Positions 36,068-47,709 of a stretch of DNA of 64,000 nucleotides are shown here, piece by piece (position 1 is the first letter of the stretch; the number at the start of each line of letters is the position of its first letter). The position numbers and the translations under genes were made by a program. Under the pieces are notes generated by a model. That model searched no databases and had not been told where the DNA came from. It saw nothing but the letters and a program-made list of their open reading frames with translations. Source of the stretch: Amyloporia xantha (taxonomy: Eukaryota > Basidiomycota > Agaricomycetes > Polyporales > Adustoporiaceae); assembly GCA_036971615.1 (NCBI GenBank), contig JAYKKR010000010.1, positions 310,001 to 374,000 of the forward strand, written 5' to 3'.

Positions 36068-36370
36068 ACTAGTCGTCGTCGTCGTGATGGAGCAGTGGGA
36101 AGTTGAGCAGACTTAATTGCACGCCTGCGGATGTTATAGGAGCAGCCTCAGGCCCTCGGCCACGGCCATGTGACGCGGGCTTCATTCTTTGATCGAGGCC
36201 GATCGGGGCTCACGTCCCCAGGTTAGGGTTATCCACGTGCCATCGCTCGTAACACGTATCCCGTCTCAACTCTCCACTGTCGAGTTGCAGAACGCTCCTG
36301 TATGACTCGCGCCGATATATCTCCTTGTTCTCATTCTCAACATTCGCAACCCTTCTGACATCTCCTCAAA
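36068..36370. promoter_or_regulatory. Divergent MPO1 / SEC22 promoter
   Basis: 303 bp. Contains CCACGTGCC near 36233-36241 (CACGTG palindrome, E-box type) and a CCACGGCCATGTGACGCGG stretch near 36160. Both genes act at the ER, so shared control is conceivable, but only the geometry is seen. Confidence 0.35.
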
Positions 36371-37257
36371 ATGGTCCGCTCAACAATGATTGTCCGCGCA
36401 TCTGATGCCTTGCCTCTAGCAGCGACCGTCGATGACGAACAAGTACGGTCCAGTCTGTCAGAGCCGCGGTCCAGACACTGACGTCGTGCAGACAGAACAG
36501 GCACTGCAAGAACATAAACAACAAGCAAAACTCGTGTTCCGACGCATCACACCAAATGCAGAGCCACGCTGTTCCATCGAGAGTGGCCAGTACACGCTAC
36601 AGTACGTGATGAATACTCGCAGACGCGTCTCGCTCATTCAACGCGGTCACATATTCACGATCCTTCAGCTACCTGATAGCAGACAATGTCGTATACCTTG
36701 TCATTGCGGACAAATCATACCCACGCAAGCTCGCATTCTCCTACCTCGATGAGTTATCAAAAGAGTTCGCAACATCGTATGGTGCGAAGGTGGAGACAGT
36801 ACGAAAACCTTATGCGTTCGTTGGCTTTGGTATGCACATCACCTGTTGGGTATATTGTCCCAGGCTGACCCATGAATGATAGACACATTCATGGGCAAGA
36901 CCACAAGGTTGTATCAAGACACACGGACAGCCAGTGCTGCGGGTAGCTCGAATCTCGACAAATTGAATGACGAACTTCAAGATGTTACGCGTATCATGAC
37001 AAAGAACATGGAGGAACTGCTTTGGAGAGGGGACTCGCTGGATAGTGAGCACCGCTGCGTCTTCATACTTGTTCACACGCTGAAACGCCACTTTGCCTGC
37101 AGGGATGTCACATTTGTCTACATCGCTACGGTCTGAGTCGGAGAAATATCGCAAGGCGGCAAGGAATATCAACATTCAAGCAATGTTGCGGCAATATGCG
37201 CCGATAGGAGCTGTCATCTTCATTCTTATCATTTTGCTGTGGTGGAGATTCTCATGA
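36371..37257 (+). CDS. SEC22: R-SNARE Sec22
   Basis: v-SNARE of vesicle traffic between ER and Golgi. ATG 36371 (MVRSTMIVRASDALPLAATV) starts the longin domain, which continues after the first intron with LVFRRITPNAEPRCSIESGQ, MIADNVVYLVIADKSYPRKL and LAFSYLDELSKEFATSYGAK. The SNARE motif is NLDKLNDELQDVTRIMTKNM, then EELLWRGDSLDR and SESEKYRKAARNINIQAMLR. The C-terminal anchor is YAPIGAVIFILIILLWWRF, directly followed by the stop at 37255-37257. About 215 residues, normal for the family. Five or six introns. Confidence 0.92.
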
Positions 37258-37667
37258 GCGAGTCCGGCGTGTATATATATTCTGCTAATCCCGTCTAATA
37301 GGCTTTCATGGTTCATGGACTTCTCTTTGTGTGCTACCATTTGCGCTTGATGACCTTTATGCATGTGCATCAATACGACTCCCTGTACATGTCGTGTGCA
37401 TGTGTCTGTATGTGTCTAGCGACACCTGATATAGCTAGATGCCGTACTGTTATGCGGCCAATATGCAGTACATGGCAGTGCCTGCAGGATCTTGCCGTAC
37501 ACGATGCAAGGAGATGGCGCCGGAAGGCAGCTGAGAAATATAGCCCGGGGTAGATAGCCATCTATTACTATCAGGATTCCCCTCTTGCATCGATACCACT
37601 CTGTCCGAGGACAGGCCCGCCAACTAGCAGGTTCAGAGACTCTGTTCGCACTCCCGAGCAAGCAGCG
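37258..37667. other. Intergenic region
   Basis: About 410 bp holding the SEC22 3' end and the promoter of the next plus-strand gene. A GTGTATATATATTC stretch (37267-37280) lies just after SEC22. No gene seen. Confidence 0.4.
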
Positions 37668-40061
37668 ATGTCGTACGGCGGTGTCGCCTTCCCCGGCGGT
37701 GCATCGCCTGTGATACCCCCACAGCAATTCCAGATACCGTCCAGCCCCCAGCCTCAGCAATCGCAAATCCAGCCGGGATCATTCACATATACGACAAGTG
37801 TGGGCGCCGATGGGCAGACCGTATACCATCTCTTCAGGTATGTCCTGATATCTGCCGCTCGCGATCGTCCATGGCGCGCTGCGATGATCTTCAGTGCTGA
37901 TCGCCGGTCTATCACTTCATGTACTTAGGGCCGTCGCAGCAAGGTAAATAAGCTCTCTTCGCAAAGTGGATGCATTTGACGCCTATCTGGTCCATCTATT
38001 CCGCAGTTATCAGACCCCCCAAGGTATCGTGAGTGGCATCCAATGGGTCCCCGCCGAGGCTACGCAGGTGATTCCTGCAGGAGCCACCCCCGCTAACGCG
38101 GTGAGCCTGCATTGTCCCTTTTCTCCATCCTAGACGGCTGAGCGATGCCTCGACAGGACTTCATGGCATCCTTCAACCGTTCTCAGCCTCCGCCGGATGG
38201 GGGTGCTATGAGAGAGTGGTAAGCAGCATCGAGGCCGCCTAACCTTCGCTTTTGCTTCATATGTTTATGATCTCCAGGCAACGCGATGAGGAGAGACGCC
38301 GTAAGAAGGAGAGGGAACGTCGCGAAATAGAAAGGGAGCAGAAGGAGCTTCGTCGCGCACGAGAGAGGGACGCTCGCTCAGATCGCGACCGCCGGGAGCG
38401 TCGACCTAGCTTCAACGGTCCCGGCGGAGGACATCCTCCGTATGAGCCCGACCGCAGGTACAGCACCGCTGCTACTGCAGATCTTGAGCGGCGTTTTCAG
38501 GATCTTGAAGTCGATCGGCGCGACCGCGAGTATGAAAGGGAGCGCAAGATAAGTACCGGCCTGACGGGTCCTCCCCGCTCTCGTCGAGGTTCATACTACG
38601 GCGATCGTCCCGCTGGATATCAGCCTGCGCCTGGTGGCCCCCAATATCCGTCGCCCCCGGGTGCTTACCCGACCCCAGCAACCACTGCATATACCACCAC
38701 TCCACCATCCACGTATGCGAGCCCTGCGTACGTTTCTCCTACAGGAGGTCAGTATTCCCGCCCAGGTGGGTATCCTTCGTCTCCACGTCCCGGCGAAGTC
38801 GCCGTCCCCAGGCCCGTCTCGCCGTACCAGATACCCGGTGGCATGCAACGTCCTGTCTCGCCGTACCAGGTCGGCGGTGGTATGCAGCGCCCCGTGTCTC
38901 CGTATCAGTCTCAAGGCATTCTGCAGCGTCCCGTTTCCCCTTACCAGTCTGGTGGCATGGCACGCCCGGTGTCCCCCTACCAGACCGGTCCCCCGCCGCG
39001 CCCGGTGTCTCCTTACCAGCAGGGTGGCATGCAACGCGCAGCGTCTCCCAGACCTGGATCAGGATTCTATCCTCCAGGCCATATTATGGAAGGCCAGCCT
39101 ATGCGGCGGCCTGTCTCTCGCGCACCAAGCCCGGCACCCGGTATGGGACCATATGGCGGGGGCCCTCCCGGCATGTACGGCAACGCCAGTCAGTCCGCCT
39201 ACGGCCCTCCCGGTGGTGCTTACGGCGCTGGTGGCTATTCCTCGGGTGGTATTCCTGGGACGGGTTCCCCCCGCATGCCTCTCGGCCCTGGCGAGCAGCC
39301 GACGCCATCGCAGATGCTGACAGCGCCGGAAGGCTTCTCGCGCCCCCCGAACTTGGCGCAGCCTTACACCCACTTCGAGATGATGAAGATCCAGGACATG
39401 GACGATTTCCTGGAATCGATTCCGCGCATGCCGTTGGTGCTTGTGCCACACGATGTTTACCACGAAGATTGGATCCGTTTCATGAATGTGTGTCTCTTTA
39501 GACGTAGTCATCTTTAGGTAGCCGTCTGACAAAGTCACACAGGACATTGCGATGTCTTGGTCCGGGCGACTGCCCGTCCCAGAGTATGCACAAGACGGCC
39601 GCCCGCCCAAGCGAACCACGCTGACAGCGGATCTCATCGATCTCTGGAATGTCTCGTTCTTCAACAAACGCGGCGTCGAGCTTGTCCTGTACAAAGGCCG
39701 AGAACGTCGCTCAGGCCGCGGAGTCGGCACTGTTGACCTTCATTTACCAGGCTTCGATACATACGATGCCGTTCTTTCTGGTTCGGACTCGGATTCTGAT
39801 GATTCCGATGACTCCTCGGACGATTCCCTGGACGATCGTCAGAGGTACGGTGCCCACGGTGGTGTTTATGGACGCCAGGCTGAAGGACAGATGGCTGAGC
39901 TGCGAGAAGCCAGACGCCTCCGGCGCGAGAGGAAGGCAGAAAAGAAGATGCGCAAGAGGGAGAAGAAGAGAAGGGCGAAGCTCCGAGAACTCGAGAAGAA
40001 ATATTCACTCTATCTTGCCTGCATCTCTCCTCGAGAAGGGGGACTGGGCCCGCAGATTTGA
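37668..40061 (+). CDS. Repeat-rich basidiomycete protein of unknown function
   Basis: Multi-exon gene, ATG 37668 (MSYGGVAFPGGASPVIPPQQ), stop at 40059-40061, about 650 residues. Parts: a Gln/Pro-rich start; SYQTPQGIVSGIQWVPAEAT; a strongly charged stretch after 38277 (QRDEERRRKKERERREIERE) likely to form a long helix or coiled coil; a Tyr/Pro-rich disordered region; six tandem RPVSPYQ heptads (38810-39019); Gly/Pro/Tyr-rich sequence; a folded C-terminal domain (HFEMMKIQDMDDFLESIPRM, PLVLVPHDVYHEDWIRFMND, ADLIDLWNVSFFNKRGVELV, LYKGRERRSGRG); an acidic Ser/Asp run; and a Lys/Arg-rich tail. The C-terminal domain resembles many unnamed Agaricomycete proteins. No enzyme motif. Could be an adaptor using proline-rich repeats; that is inference. 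Confidence 0.75.
38810..39019 (+). repeat. Tandem RPVSPYQ-coding repeat
   Basis: Six copies of the heptad RPVSPYQ spaced by 4-7 residues (IPGGMQ, VGGGMQ, SQGILQ, SGGMA, TGPPP...), followed by a degenerate unit (RAASPRP). The DNA units differ at silent sites, so the peptide is kept while the DNA has drifted, pointing to selection on the protein repeat. Confidence 0.85.
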
Positions 40062-40311
40062 GCTTAAGCTAGTCTCCACCTTGAGGACAATTAGGGTTCA
40101 ATGGTCTTGTATACTGACACTCAATGCACTTTCTGATAGGATCCCATCTCCTGTATCGCTGAATATGTCGCTATGTACAACAGGAACAATAAACGAGTCT
40201 TATTTAACAGCTTCCTCGTAATCTTTACAGAACGTCATGAAATAGTACATAGCTTACTATGAATGCAGTCCGAATCTGAATGTAGCGTCAGCTATTATGC
40301 TAGGTATGTCG

Positions 40312-43300
40312 TTACCATCCCCGCCCCCTGCTCCTGGAAGCATACGCGCCACCCCTTGAGTTGCCATAAGATCCATTCCCATAACCACCATTGTACGCAT
40401 TCTGGGCCGGTCCGCCATAATTGCCGGCACCGTTATACCCTCCGTGGGCGTGACCCGCATCACCTCGGCCACGACCACCGCCACTGTATCCGCCATATCC
40501 TCCACTGCTCCCTCCGTACGCCCCATAACCTCCACGATCTCCTTTCGCATTCCCTGAACCATAACCACCTGAGCCATGGTTACATGGCCCTCCCCCATAA
40601 CCACTCGATTCGTAGCCACGGCCCCTTGGGGCTCCCCTACCACGAGGTGCTCCATGGGAGGACATTCCGCCTCGAGAATTAAATGGAGGCGGCGCAGATC
40701 CATTTTGAGGGATTGATTGGTACGATGAATATGACGGTGATTGTTGATATGAATTATGGTAAGACGGCGGATATGTCGACTGGTGATAGGATCCCCCTCT
40801 TTGCCATTCGTTACCTCCTCGACCGCCGAAGTCGCGACCGTTGGAATATGAATTTGAGCCGTGCGATGATGGCCCACCATGAGACGAGCCGCGACCTGGT
40901 GCGCCATAATCACCTCGGCCGCGTCCACGGCCACCTCGTCTGGCAGTCTCCCTATCGCCTTGAGTCAGGACAGGTCGTGGTCTTCGAACGCCCGGCAGAA
41001 GAACAGAACGATGAGGAGTGAGTTGTTGGGGGAAGAAGTACAAGGCTGATAGAGATCGATCGTTCTTGATATCAGGTAGATTTTGTGACGAAAGGGGGCT
41101 ATAGTAGTTGGATCCGGGTATGCAATCGGGGTTGGGCAGTAAGCTTCCGCTAATGCCTTTGCTGACATTCACATTAATCGGCATGGGCTGTGGTGTAGTA
41201 ATTAAGCCGCTATGCGAAAATCCTTGTTATTAGACATACCTCATCCTTATTGCGCTTGCCGTATAAAGCCTCCAATGACGGGTACAGCGAATGTTCCTCG
41301 AACACATAAAGGACATCATTACCCCACCTATTACGACGTTTGTCGTCGTCATGAAGGTTCGGATAATGGATAGCCATCGCGTCCAGGAGTCGCCTCTCGT
41401 CGATGAAAGGTAGTAGCGCAACACCCTGCCATGCCATTCTCTTACCATTCATGTCGATTTCGAAAGTAGAAGGATAGAAGTCGATAATCGGCGATGTGTC
41501 TTCTGTCATTAGATTGTGGAATATTTCTGGAATATGCTGTCGACTGAAAAATACTTGATAAGAAAACTAGAAGCGAGAAACAGTTCGGTATGAAAGCTGC
41601 TATACCTAGACGCCGGGAAGACACTCATTAATTGCTCGAACGGTTTGAAAGGTTGACCAACATCGAACTTGACGTTCATATTTCTGACATCCACAAAATC
41701 TGCAGCGAAAGGCGCAAAGTGATATGGATAATACCAGTTCCACGACGGGGTCTAGAAGACTCGAGTCAATATTCGTATCGTGAGCAGCGAGTATACCTAA
41801 CATACCCCTTGATAGTAGTATTGTAGCACCCAAGCCACACCTTCGATATACTTCTGTGTGATTCTAGTAAATACAGCGTTGGTAAGGGGGCATCACAAAA
41901 AAGCTGCAACAGTGAACTCACGCCCTTTTGAATTCAGCGTCGCTATATTCGACGCCAAACTTCTGGCGGTAGTATCGTTCTTTGTATCCCGGTTCCCACA
42001 ATCTGTGCGAAACGATCAGTCAGACCGAAGACATTCGCCAATTCACTAGACATACTTGACGATGTCTTCCTGCTCGACAGTGCCGTCGGGGTTCACCTTG
42101 AAAGTTAGCGACGTGGACACAGGGACGTCCTCGTCATCGCTTGCAATAATTTCTTCGTCATCGTCTTCAATCTCGTCAACGCTGCGCTTGACCCCTCGCG
42201 GAGGTCCACCAGCATCATCGTTGAACATGTCGTCTGGTCCGACATCAGGGTCAGGCTCTCCGTCTGCATCAGCATCGATTTCCACTGACGCATCGATAAC
42301 AGTGGTGGAATCAGAAATAGGGACAGATTGCCGGTCGGTAGATGGATAGCCCAAGCCGGGAACGTCCATATCCTCAACACCATTGGTGATCGAGGCCTCT
42401 TGCGGGACCTCAGTTGACAGAGTGACAGGAGCAGCATCATGCACAGGAGCGGGAGTCGTAGATTTCGACGGTGAAGAAGCACTAGGTTTCACAGGTACAA
42501 GTCCAGCTAACTCGGCCTTCAGCATTTCAGCAGCACTCATGTTCGCCATACGTATGGCACGCCTGTTCGCGACGACATCACGATTGGAACCAGCCAATGC
42601 CTGCGCTGCTGTGGGCGCATGCATGGCAGTCTCAGCAGTTTTCGGGCCACCGAGGCCAATGCTATCTGCTTTCGCGGAAAAGTCGTTACTGGGTCGAGCA
42701 GGAAGTGGATGCGTAGTAGGAGCAGACGACATTGAAGGCGCAACAGGAGGAGCTGTCAAATTCAGAGAGGACGAAGGCCCACCACCTGTAGCCACATCCT
42801 TCTCGATCTTACGACGCTTCGTATTCTGCTCCTGGCGTTCCTCGGCTACAGAATAAATGTGAACAAAATGCGCAGGTCATAAAATAGGAGACATACATTC
42901 GCGCCTGCGGCGGAAAATATCGTCTTCGCGTCTGGCAAGACCCTCAAGAACTATTTCTGCTCTGGCAAGCTCTACTTGTCCATGATTTGTCAAGTAACCA
43001 CCCATCCTCGGCAGTTCATCTCGCCATATCTTAAGCAGTGTATCGATTGCACCTTCCCTGATCTCAAGCGACGGAAGATGAGGTAGGAAGTCGTTTCCAA
43101 CGAAGAAAATCATAAACACCCAATCATCAATCGCTTGCTCAAGATTAAAGGGGAAAGGTGCCTGGGAGACATTAAGCTCGGCTTCGAGGTACTCGCGCAG
43201 GATTGCGACATCGAGGAAAATAAAAGGTTTCTTCTCTTCAGGAGGCTTACTAATCTCTGCTTTCGTTCCGGTACATTGTGCAGCGTAATGTCCTTCTTGG

Positions 43301-44488
43301 CCGCATATACGGCATGCCGTAGAACTACCACCTTGCGAAAAGACATCTTCACGCAGAACACGGAAATATGGCTCGTGTGTGGCCAGGGACAACATGATGA
43401 GATCAGCATCCTGGAAAGGATGCATTAGTCTTACAGCAATACCACGAAGCAAAACATACCAATCCATATATGACATGCCGGGTATTCGGATCATGACCAG
43501 GGTTAGAGCGTTGTCGTCTGATAAAATCCATGACCTTGTGCTCTCCTTCACCGGGGACACTGGCGTCCGATATAATGACCTGCAACTATACGAAATTTAG
43601 TACATGTTGATTGAACCGATGCACGTTACTCACTTGTTTCCATCCCGGATCCGTATTCATTTTCTGAGCAATCCAATAGCGCAAAGAAGTAGCTAAGAAT
43701 TCCATGAAAGGTGTGCCAGGAGTGATAGCATTCGTGTCCCATGATTTCTTGTTTTTTTCCTCCTCGCTGAGAGTCTTCCCCATGGCTATGCAGATGTTCA
43801 GCACCTCTAATGAATGCAAGGAGATAAAAACATAACCGACCTTCCCATAGCGCAACTGACTCCTTTCGAGCATCTTCCTTTTCCTTGGCTTCCTGAGCAG
43901 AACGGAAACGGCGGGACCGTTGCTGATTCATCTTGGCTCGTGGTGCGACGCCATCTATAGCCATGAACAGCAACTTGCGAGGCCGAATCATATTTACAAC
44001 TCGCTCGGTGTACTTGAAAATATCAACCATCATCTCTTCTTCCGTTTCCGGGGCGGGCTGTCGGTCAAGGAAGTGTAAGCGAGGTCAACATGCAATGACC
44101 AGTTACCAACCTTTCCCTCGGGATGTGTACAGGGGTGAACCTAAGAACGCTGAGAATATGCGCCATTTAATTTCAACGAATTGCTTACAATTGCGTTCAT
44201 ATCCAGGTAGAGATTGTCAAATTCCACATCATTGGGATTGGGACGAGAAATGTCGACAGGAATAGCGACTTCATTGCCTTCACCATCAGGGAGTTTCGCT
44301 TCTTCTTCCTCAATTACTGGCAGAACTAGAAAGCTTATCGTCAGGACTGCAGACTCCCCCGTAGTGCCAGGATTCCAACTCACTTATTTTAGGATACTTT
44401 TTGCTAAGCCAACGAAATAGCGCTGGTACACCCTGCGAAAAAATTACTTATGATATCCACTTCAGAAGGGAGAAGTGACGCATACCAT
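40312..44488 (-). CDS. RAT1: Nuclear 5'-3' exoribonuclease Xrn2/Rat1
   Basis: Nuclear 5'-3' exoribonuclease acting in rRNA processing and in torpedo termination of RNA polymerase II. The coding sequence starts with a three-base exon: ATG 44486-44488 is followed at once by a GTATGC...CGCAG intron. The next exon then gives [15 protein letters not shown], the universal XRN N-terminus. Then [40 protein letters not shown] and [33 protein letters not shown]; the CCHC zinc knuckle [14 protein letters not shown] (43273-43314) typical of Xrn2 rather than Xrn1; [20 protein letters not shown]; a disordered insert (42046-42800); [20 protein letters not shown]; and [16 protein letters not shown]. The C-terminal tail is rich in RGG/YGG and ends SRSRGRGW (stop 40312-40314). 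About fifteen introns. Confidence 0.93.
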
Positions 44489-44772
44489 GATAATTTATGA
44501 AAATGTCAGTTCGAAGTGAAGGATTTTGGGATAAGATGGAGAACGTCAAGCTGAAGTCGTATACGTATAGCGGTCGTGGTCGTCAGCACGGACGACTGTG
44601 CACACTTGAGATCGGACGCCACAATAACGTAATATTTCCACGACCACGTGCTTCGCGTCGAGTCGCGCCCAATTATGACTCCAGAGTGACTCGAGTCACT
44701 TCAAAAGCTGCTCTCGACGAACGCTCTCCTGCCCTAACACACGCCTCTCGGTTTTGTCATCTACTACCAACC
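44489..44772. promoter_or_regulatory. Divergent RAT1 / eIF2B-delta promoter
   Basis: 284 bp between divergent starts. Contains CCACGACCACGTGCTTCG near 44639-44656 with a CACGTG palindrome, and an ACTCGAGTCAC element near 44691. The frame of the eIF2B gene stays open upstream through this region, but conservation starts only after 44773. Confidence 0.35.
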
Positions 44773-46440
44773 ATGGCTCCTGCAGCCACCCTGGACACTC
44801 AAGTCCAACCCCAGAATGGGGAAAGCTCTCACACACCGCAGAAATCTCAGAAACAGATGACCAAGGCGGAGCGGCGCGAACTGCAAGAGCGACAACGAGC
44901 GGCGAAAGCTGCTAAGGTACCCGCTGCGCCGAACGGTGTCAACGGCAAGCAAGCGAACGGGAAACCGGGACCAACTCCGTCATCCTCAAACACTCCCGCT
45001 CCGCGGAGAGCAAGCCGGGCAGCAGAAACTATCCCCGCTCGAGCCGCTGCCGCACCGACGGCCAGGACTACGAAAGATGCGAAAGCAATGCCTGTTGCAG
45101 CTGCAGACGCATCCGCAGACAAGGCGCGCGGCCTACGGATATTCGCTCATTTTGGTCTGCCCAAACCCGTCAGTATAGCCAAGGGCGAGATTCACCCGAC
45201 AATCGTGCGGCTCGCGCTCCAGTTCTCCGAGTTCAAGATTACAGGTGCAAACGCACGTTGCATAGCCACATTGACTGCGTTCAAAACAGTGCGTTTCTCA
45301 TTGGTCGTGTGAGTATCACATCTCACGAATACCTCCGCAGGTTATACAAGACTACTCCACACCCCCTAACAACACGCTTTCCCGCCATCTTATGACACAT
45401 CTGTCACCGCAGATTAGCCATTTAGTTGCGGCTCGGCCTATGTCTGTGACAATGGGTAATGCCATCCGGCAGCTCAAGTTGGAAATCAGTGGGTCGGACA
45501 TTGATCTGCCAGAACAGGACGTGGGTGGTTCGAATGTATGGCATCATACGGCATGACTAAACCCCAAGGGCATGATTCGCAGGCGAAGGATGCTCTCTGC
45601 AATAAGATCGATCATTACATTCGCGATCGAATTATCATAGCAGACCAAGTCATCCAAGATACCGCGGGGAATCAGATCAAAGATGGCGATGTGATACTCA
45701 CCTATGCAAGGTCAGAATCCCCATTGCCATGAGCAATAGTTACCAATTTTCTTACGAGGATTTCAGATCATCAGTGGTTGAGAAGGTCTTGCTCGGCGCG
45801 TATGAAGAAGGACGAAATTTCTCGGTAATCGTTGTGGACTCAAGGCCCATGCTTGAAGGTGCGAACCTTGCCTGGTCGGTCTCTATGTAAGGCACTAAAA
45901 TGCACCTGACAGGCAAACGATTACTGTCCATACTTTCCTCTGCCGGTATCCAATGTACATACCTACTCCTACCAGCTCTGGGCTCTGTCATCACCGAAGT
46001 ATCGACAGTTCTCGTCGGAGCGCATTCAATACACTCCAACGGGGCTGTGTTCTCTCGGGCAGGAACCGCTTTGGTCGCAATGATGGCAAAACGGCATTCA
46101 GTTCCGGTCGTCGTGTGTTGCGAAACGTATAAATTTTCGGAAGGTGTGCAATTAGACAGCTTTACCAAGAATGAGTTAGGTGAGTCTGTGCACGCTGCAA
46201 CCGCTCTGCGCTCATTTCTCACTCTTGCCCTCAGCTCCGATTGGGGACTTGTTTTCTTCATTCCCCCTGACGAAACCCCGAGAATTATTGAGACTCAAGA
46301 ATCAACCGAACCTCGAGATCCTCAATCCTCTCTACGACCTAACGCCGCCCTCGTGTATCACCGCGGTGGTCACCGAGGTCGGCGTTATTCCACCCAACTC
46401 CATCAATTCCATACCTCTCGCGCTCGGCAGGCTTCTGTGA
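44773..46440 (+). CDS. GCD2: Translation initiation factor eIF2B subunit delta
   Basis: Regulatory subunit of eIF2B, the guanine nucleotide exchange factor for eIF2; it senses phosphorylated eIF2 alpha together with the alpha and beta subunits. ATG 44773 (MAPAATLDTQVQPQNG) begins a long disordered, Ala/Lys-rich N-terminus (MTKAERRELQERQRAAKAAK), usual for delta. The IF-2B fold then follows: HFGLPKPVSIAKGEIHPTIV, ALQFSEFKITGANARCIATL, LSPQISHLVAARPMSVTMGN, AIRQLKLEIS, GDVILTYARSSVVEKVLLGA, FSVIVVDSRPMLEGKRLL, LLPALGSVITEVSTVLVGAH, IHSNGAVFSRAGTALVAMMA, VVVCCETYKFSEGVQLDSFT, KNELAPIGD, PLYDLTPPSCITAVVTEVGV and IPPNSINSIP. Stop 46438-46440. About seven introns. Confidence 0.92.
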
Positions 46441-46752
46441 CCATTTCCCATTACCTCGCATCTCATCGCATCGTGTTGTGGTCCCACTGTTCGCGTATCA
46501 TTGCATTTGCTCTCATCGAACGATTCTTGCATGCTATGTATTTATCACGTACCATACCCTAGGTGTCCGATAGTCGTTTCGTATCACGCAATCAAGAACG
46601 AATGTATCAGTCGATTGTATTCTAGCTCTTGCTAATGTGATTTGTAGACTCGGCCTCATCCAATTAGTAGGCGAGCATTCCAAAACTCCATAAGGAGAAC
46701 AGTAATTAGGAATATGCAAGTAGGTTTTGAGGCCACCGGTATCACTGCACTA
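46441..46752. other. Convergent intergenic region
   Basis: About 310 bp between the 3' ends of the eIF2B-delta gene and the MTFP1-like gene. No gene seen. Confidence 0.4.
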
Positions 46753-47522
46753 TTATAATTCTGTCCTGGATTTCCGTTCTACAATCTGTCTCTCAGCCCA
46801 CTCAAACGCCGCATCAGTTACGTGCTCCACGGGCTTGTCGAAAAGATACGGGAGCACGGGCACAATAGCGAGACCTGTGACAGTAGGACCCCATGCCTTG
46901 ATGCGCGGGTTCTTTGCGGTATCGAAGGCTTTCTTCGCCTGCTTAACTGCGGTATGGATTGTAAACGCTGGGAGCGCCCTGCAATAAAATCGAGTTGATT
47001 ACGGACTATCGACGGAAAAGGAACTATGCTCACATAGACGCTACAGACTGGAAGACGGCACGTTTCACGGCGACCATTCCAATGCGAGTTGGCTCAGAGA
47101 AGTGAGCAGCTTCCAAAGCAGTGGGACCTCTCCGATGGGCCTTATATGACTCGTATCCGACATCTCTAATTATACAACGTCAATGATATGTCGAGGCTGT
47201 AGAAAAAGCACGCAGGACTGACCCAGCGAGGTACAACCAGGAAATGCCGTATGCGGCGGACACGAGCGCCGGGGGCACGACGGGCCGAAATGCCTCGCCA
47301 ACATCACTAGTCTGGTGTGAATCCATCGCTATGCATAGCACATCGCAGGAAATAACGGCGTACGTATGCAATGTAGCGGTGACCAGCACGCAGGGCGGTT
47401 CTTAGACGCGCACCGTAAGCCATGTACCGTACGTCCGAGTCGGTAGAGTCGACATTGCGGTCGGCGAGAGTGTCGAGCTCTCCTTTTGCCTGTTCTGCGA
47501 CCGGCTCGACTGGTGTCGACAT
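46753..47522 (-). CDS. Mitochondrial fission process protein 1-like (MTP18 family)
   Basis: Inner-mitochondrial-membrane protein family required for mitochondrial fission and membrane integrity in animals; fungal members are less studied. ATG 47522 (MSTPVEPVAEQAKGELDTLA). Family core: DSDVRYMAYGARLRTALRAG, RYIAYTSDVGEAFRPVVPPA, LVSAAYGISWLYLAGDVGYE and SYKAHRRGPTALEAAHFSEP. Next come TRIGMVAVKRAVFQSVASMA, LPAFTIHTAVKQAKKAFDTA, and a last membrane segment LAIVPVLPYLFDKPVEHVTD. The C-terminus reads FEWAERQIVERKSRTEL (stop 46753-46755). The SDVGEAFRP and GD(V/I)xYE motifs are diagnostic. Two or three introns. Divergent from the forkhead gene by 187 bp. Confidence 0.87.
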
Positions 47523-47709
47523 TGCAGTGAGTGAGGCTGGTGAGGGTTGAGGAGAAAAAACCTTGCCGAGAGAACGCGAATGAGGTCGTAGTGGCGCATG
47601 GCCCAAATATGGGAAGCTGCCGGATGTGGCCGGAGAGGTGGGCTGGGCGACGTTTGTCCCGCTGCGTGACTCAAGCGCGTCCTCAACGTTCTGCGTCTTT
47701 CAGCCCGCC
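47523..47709. promoter_or_regulatory. Divergent MTFP1-like / forkhead gene promoter
   Basis: 187 bp between start codons, GC-rich with no TATA box. Short enough that regulatory sites must be shared or overlapping. Confidence 0.3.

Noticed and set aside
44497..44772. Upstream in-frame extension of the eIF2B-delta gene
   Set aside because: The first conserved, typical delta N-terminus starts at 44773. The extension overlaps the short promoter shared with RAT1 and has non-coding-like composition.
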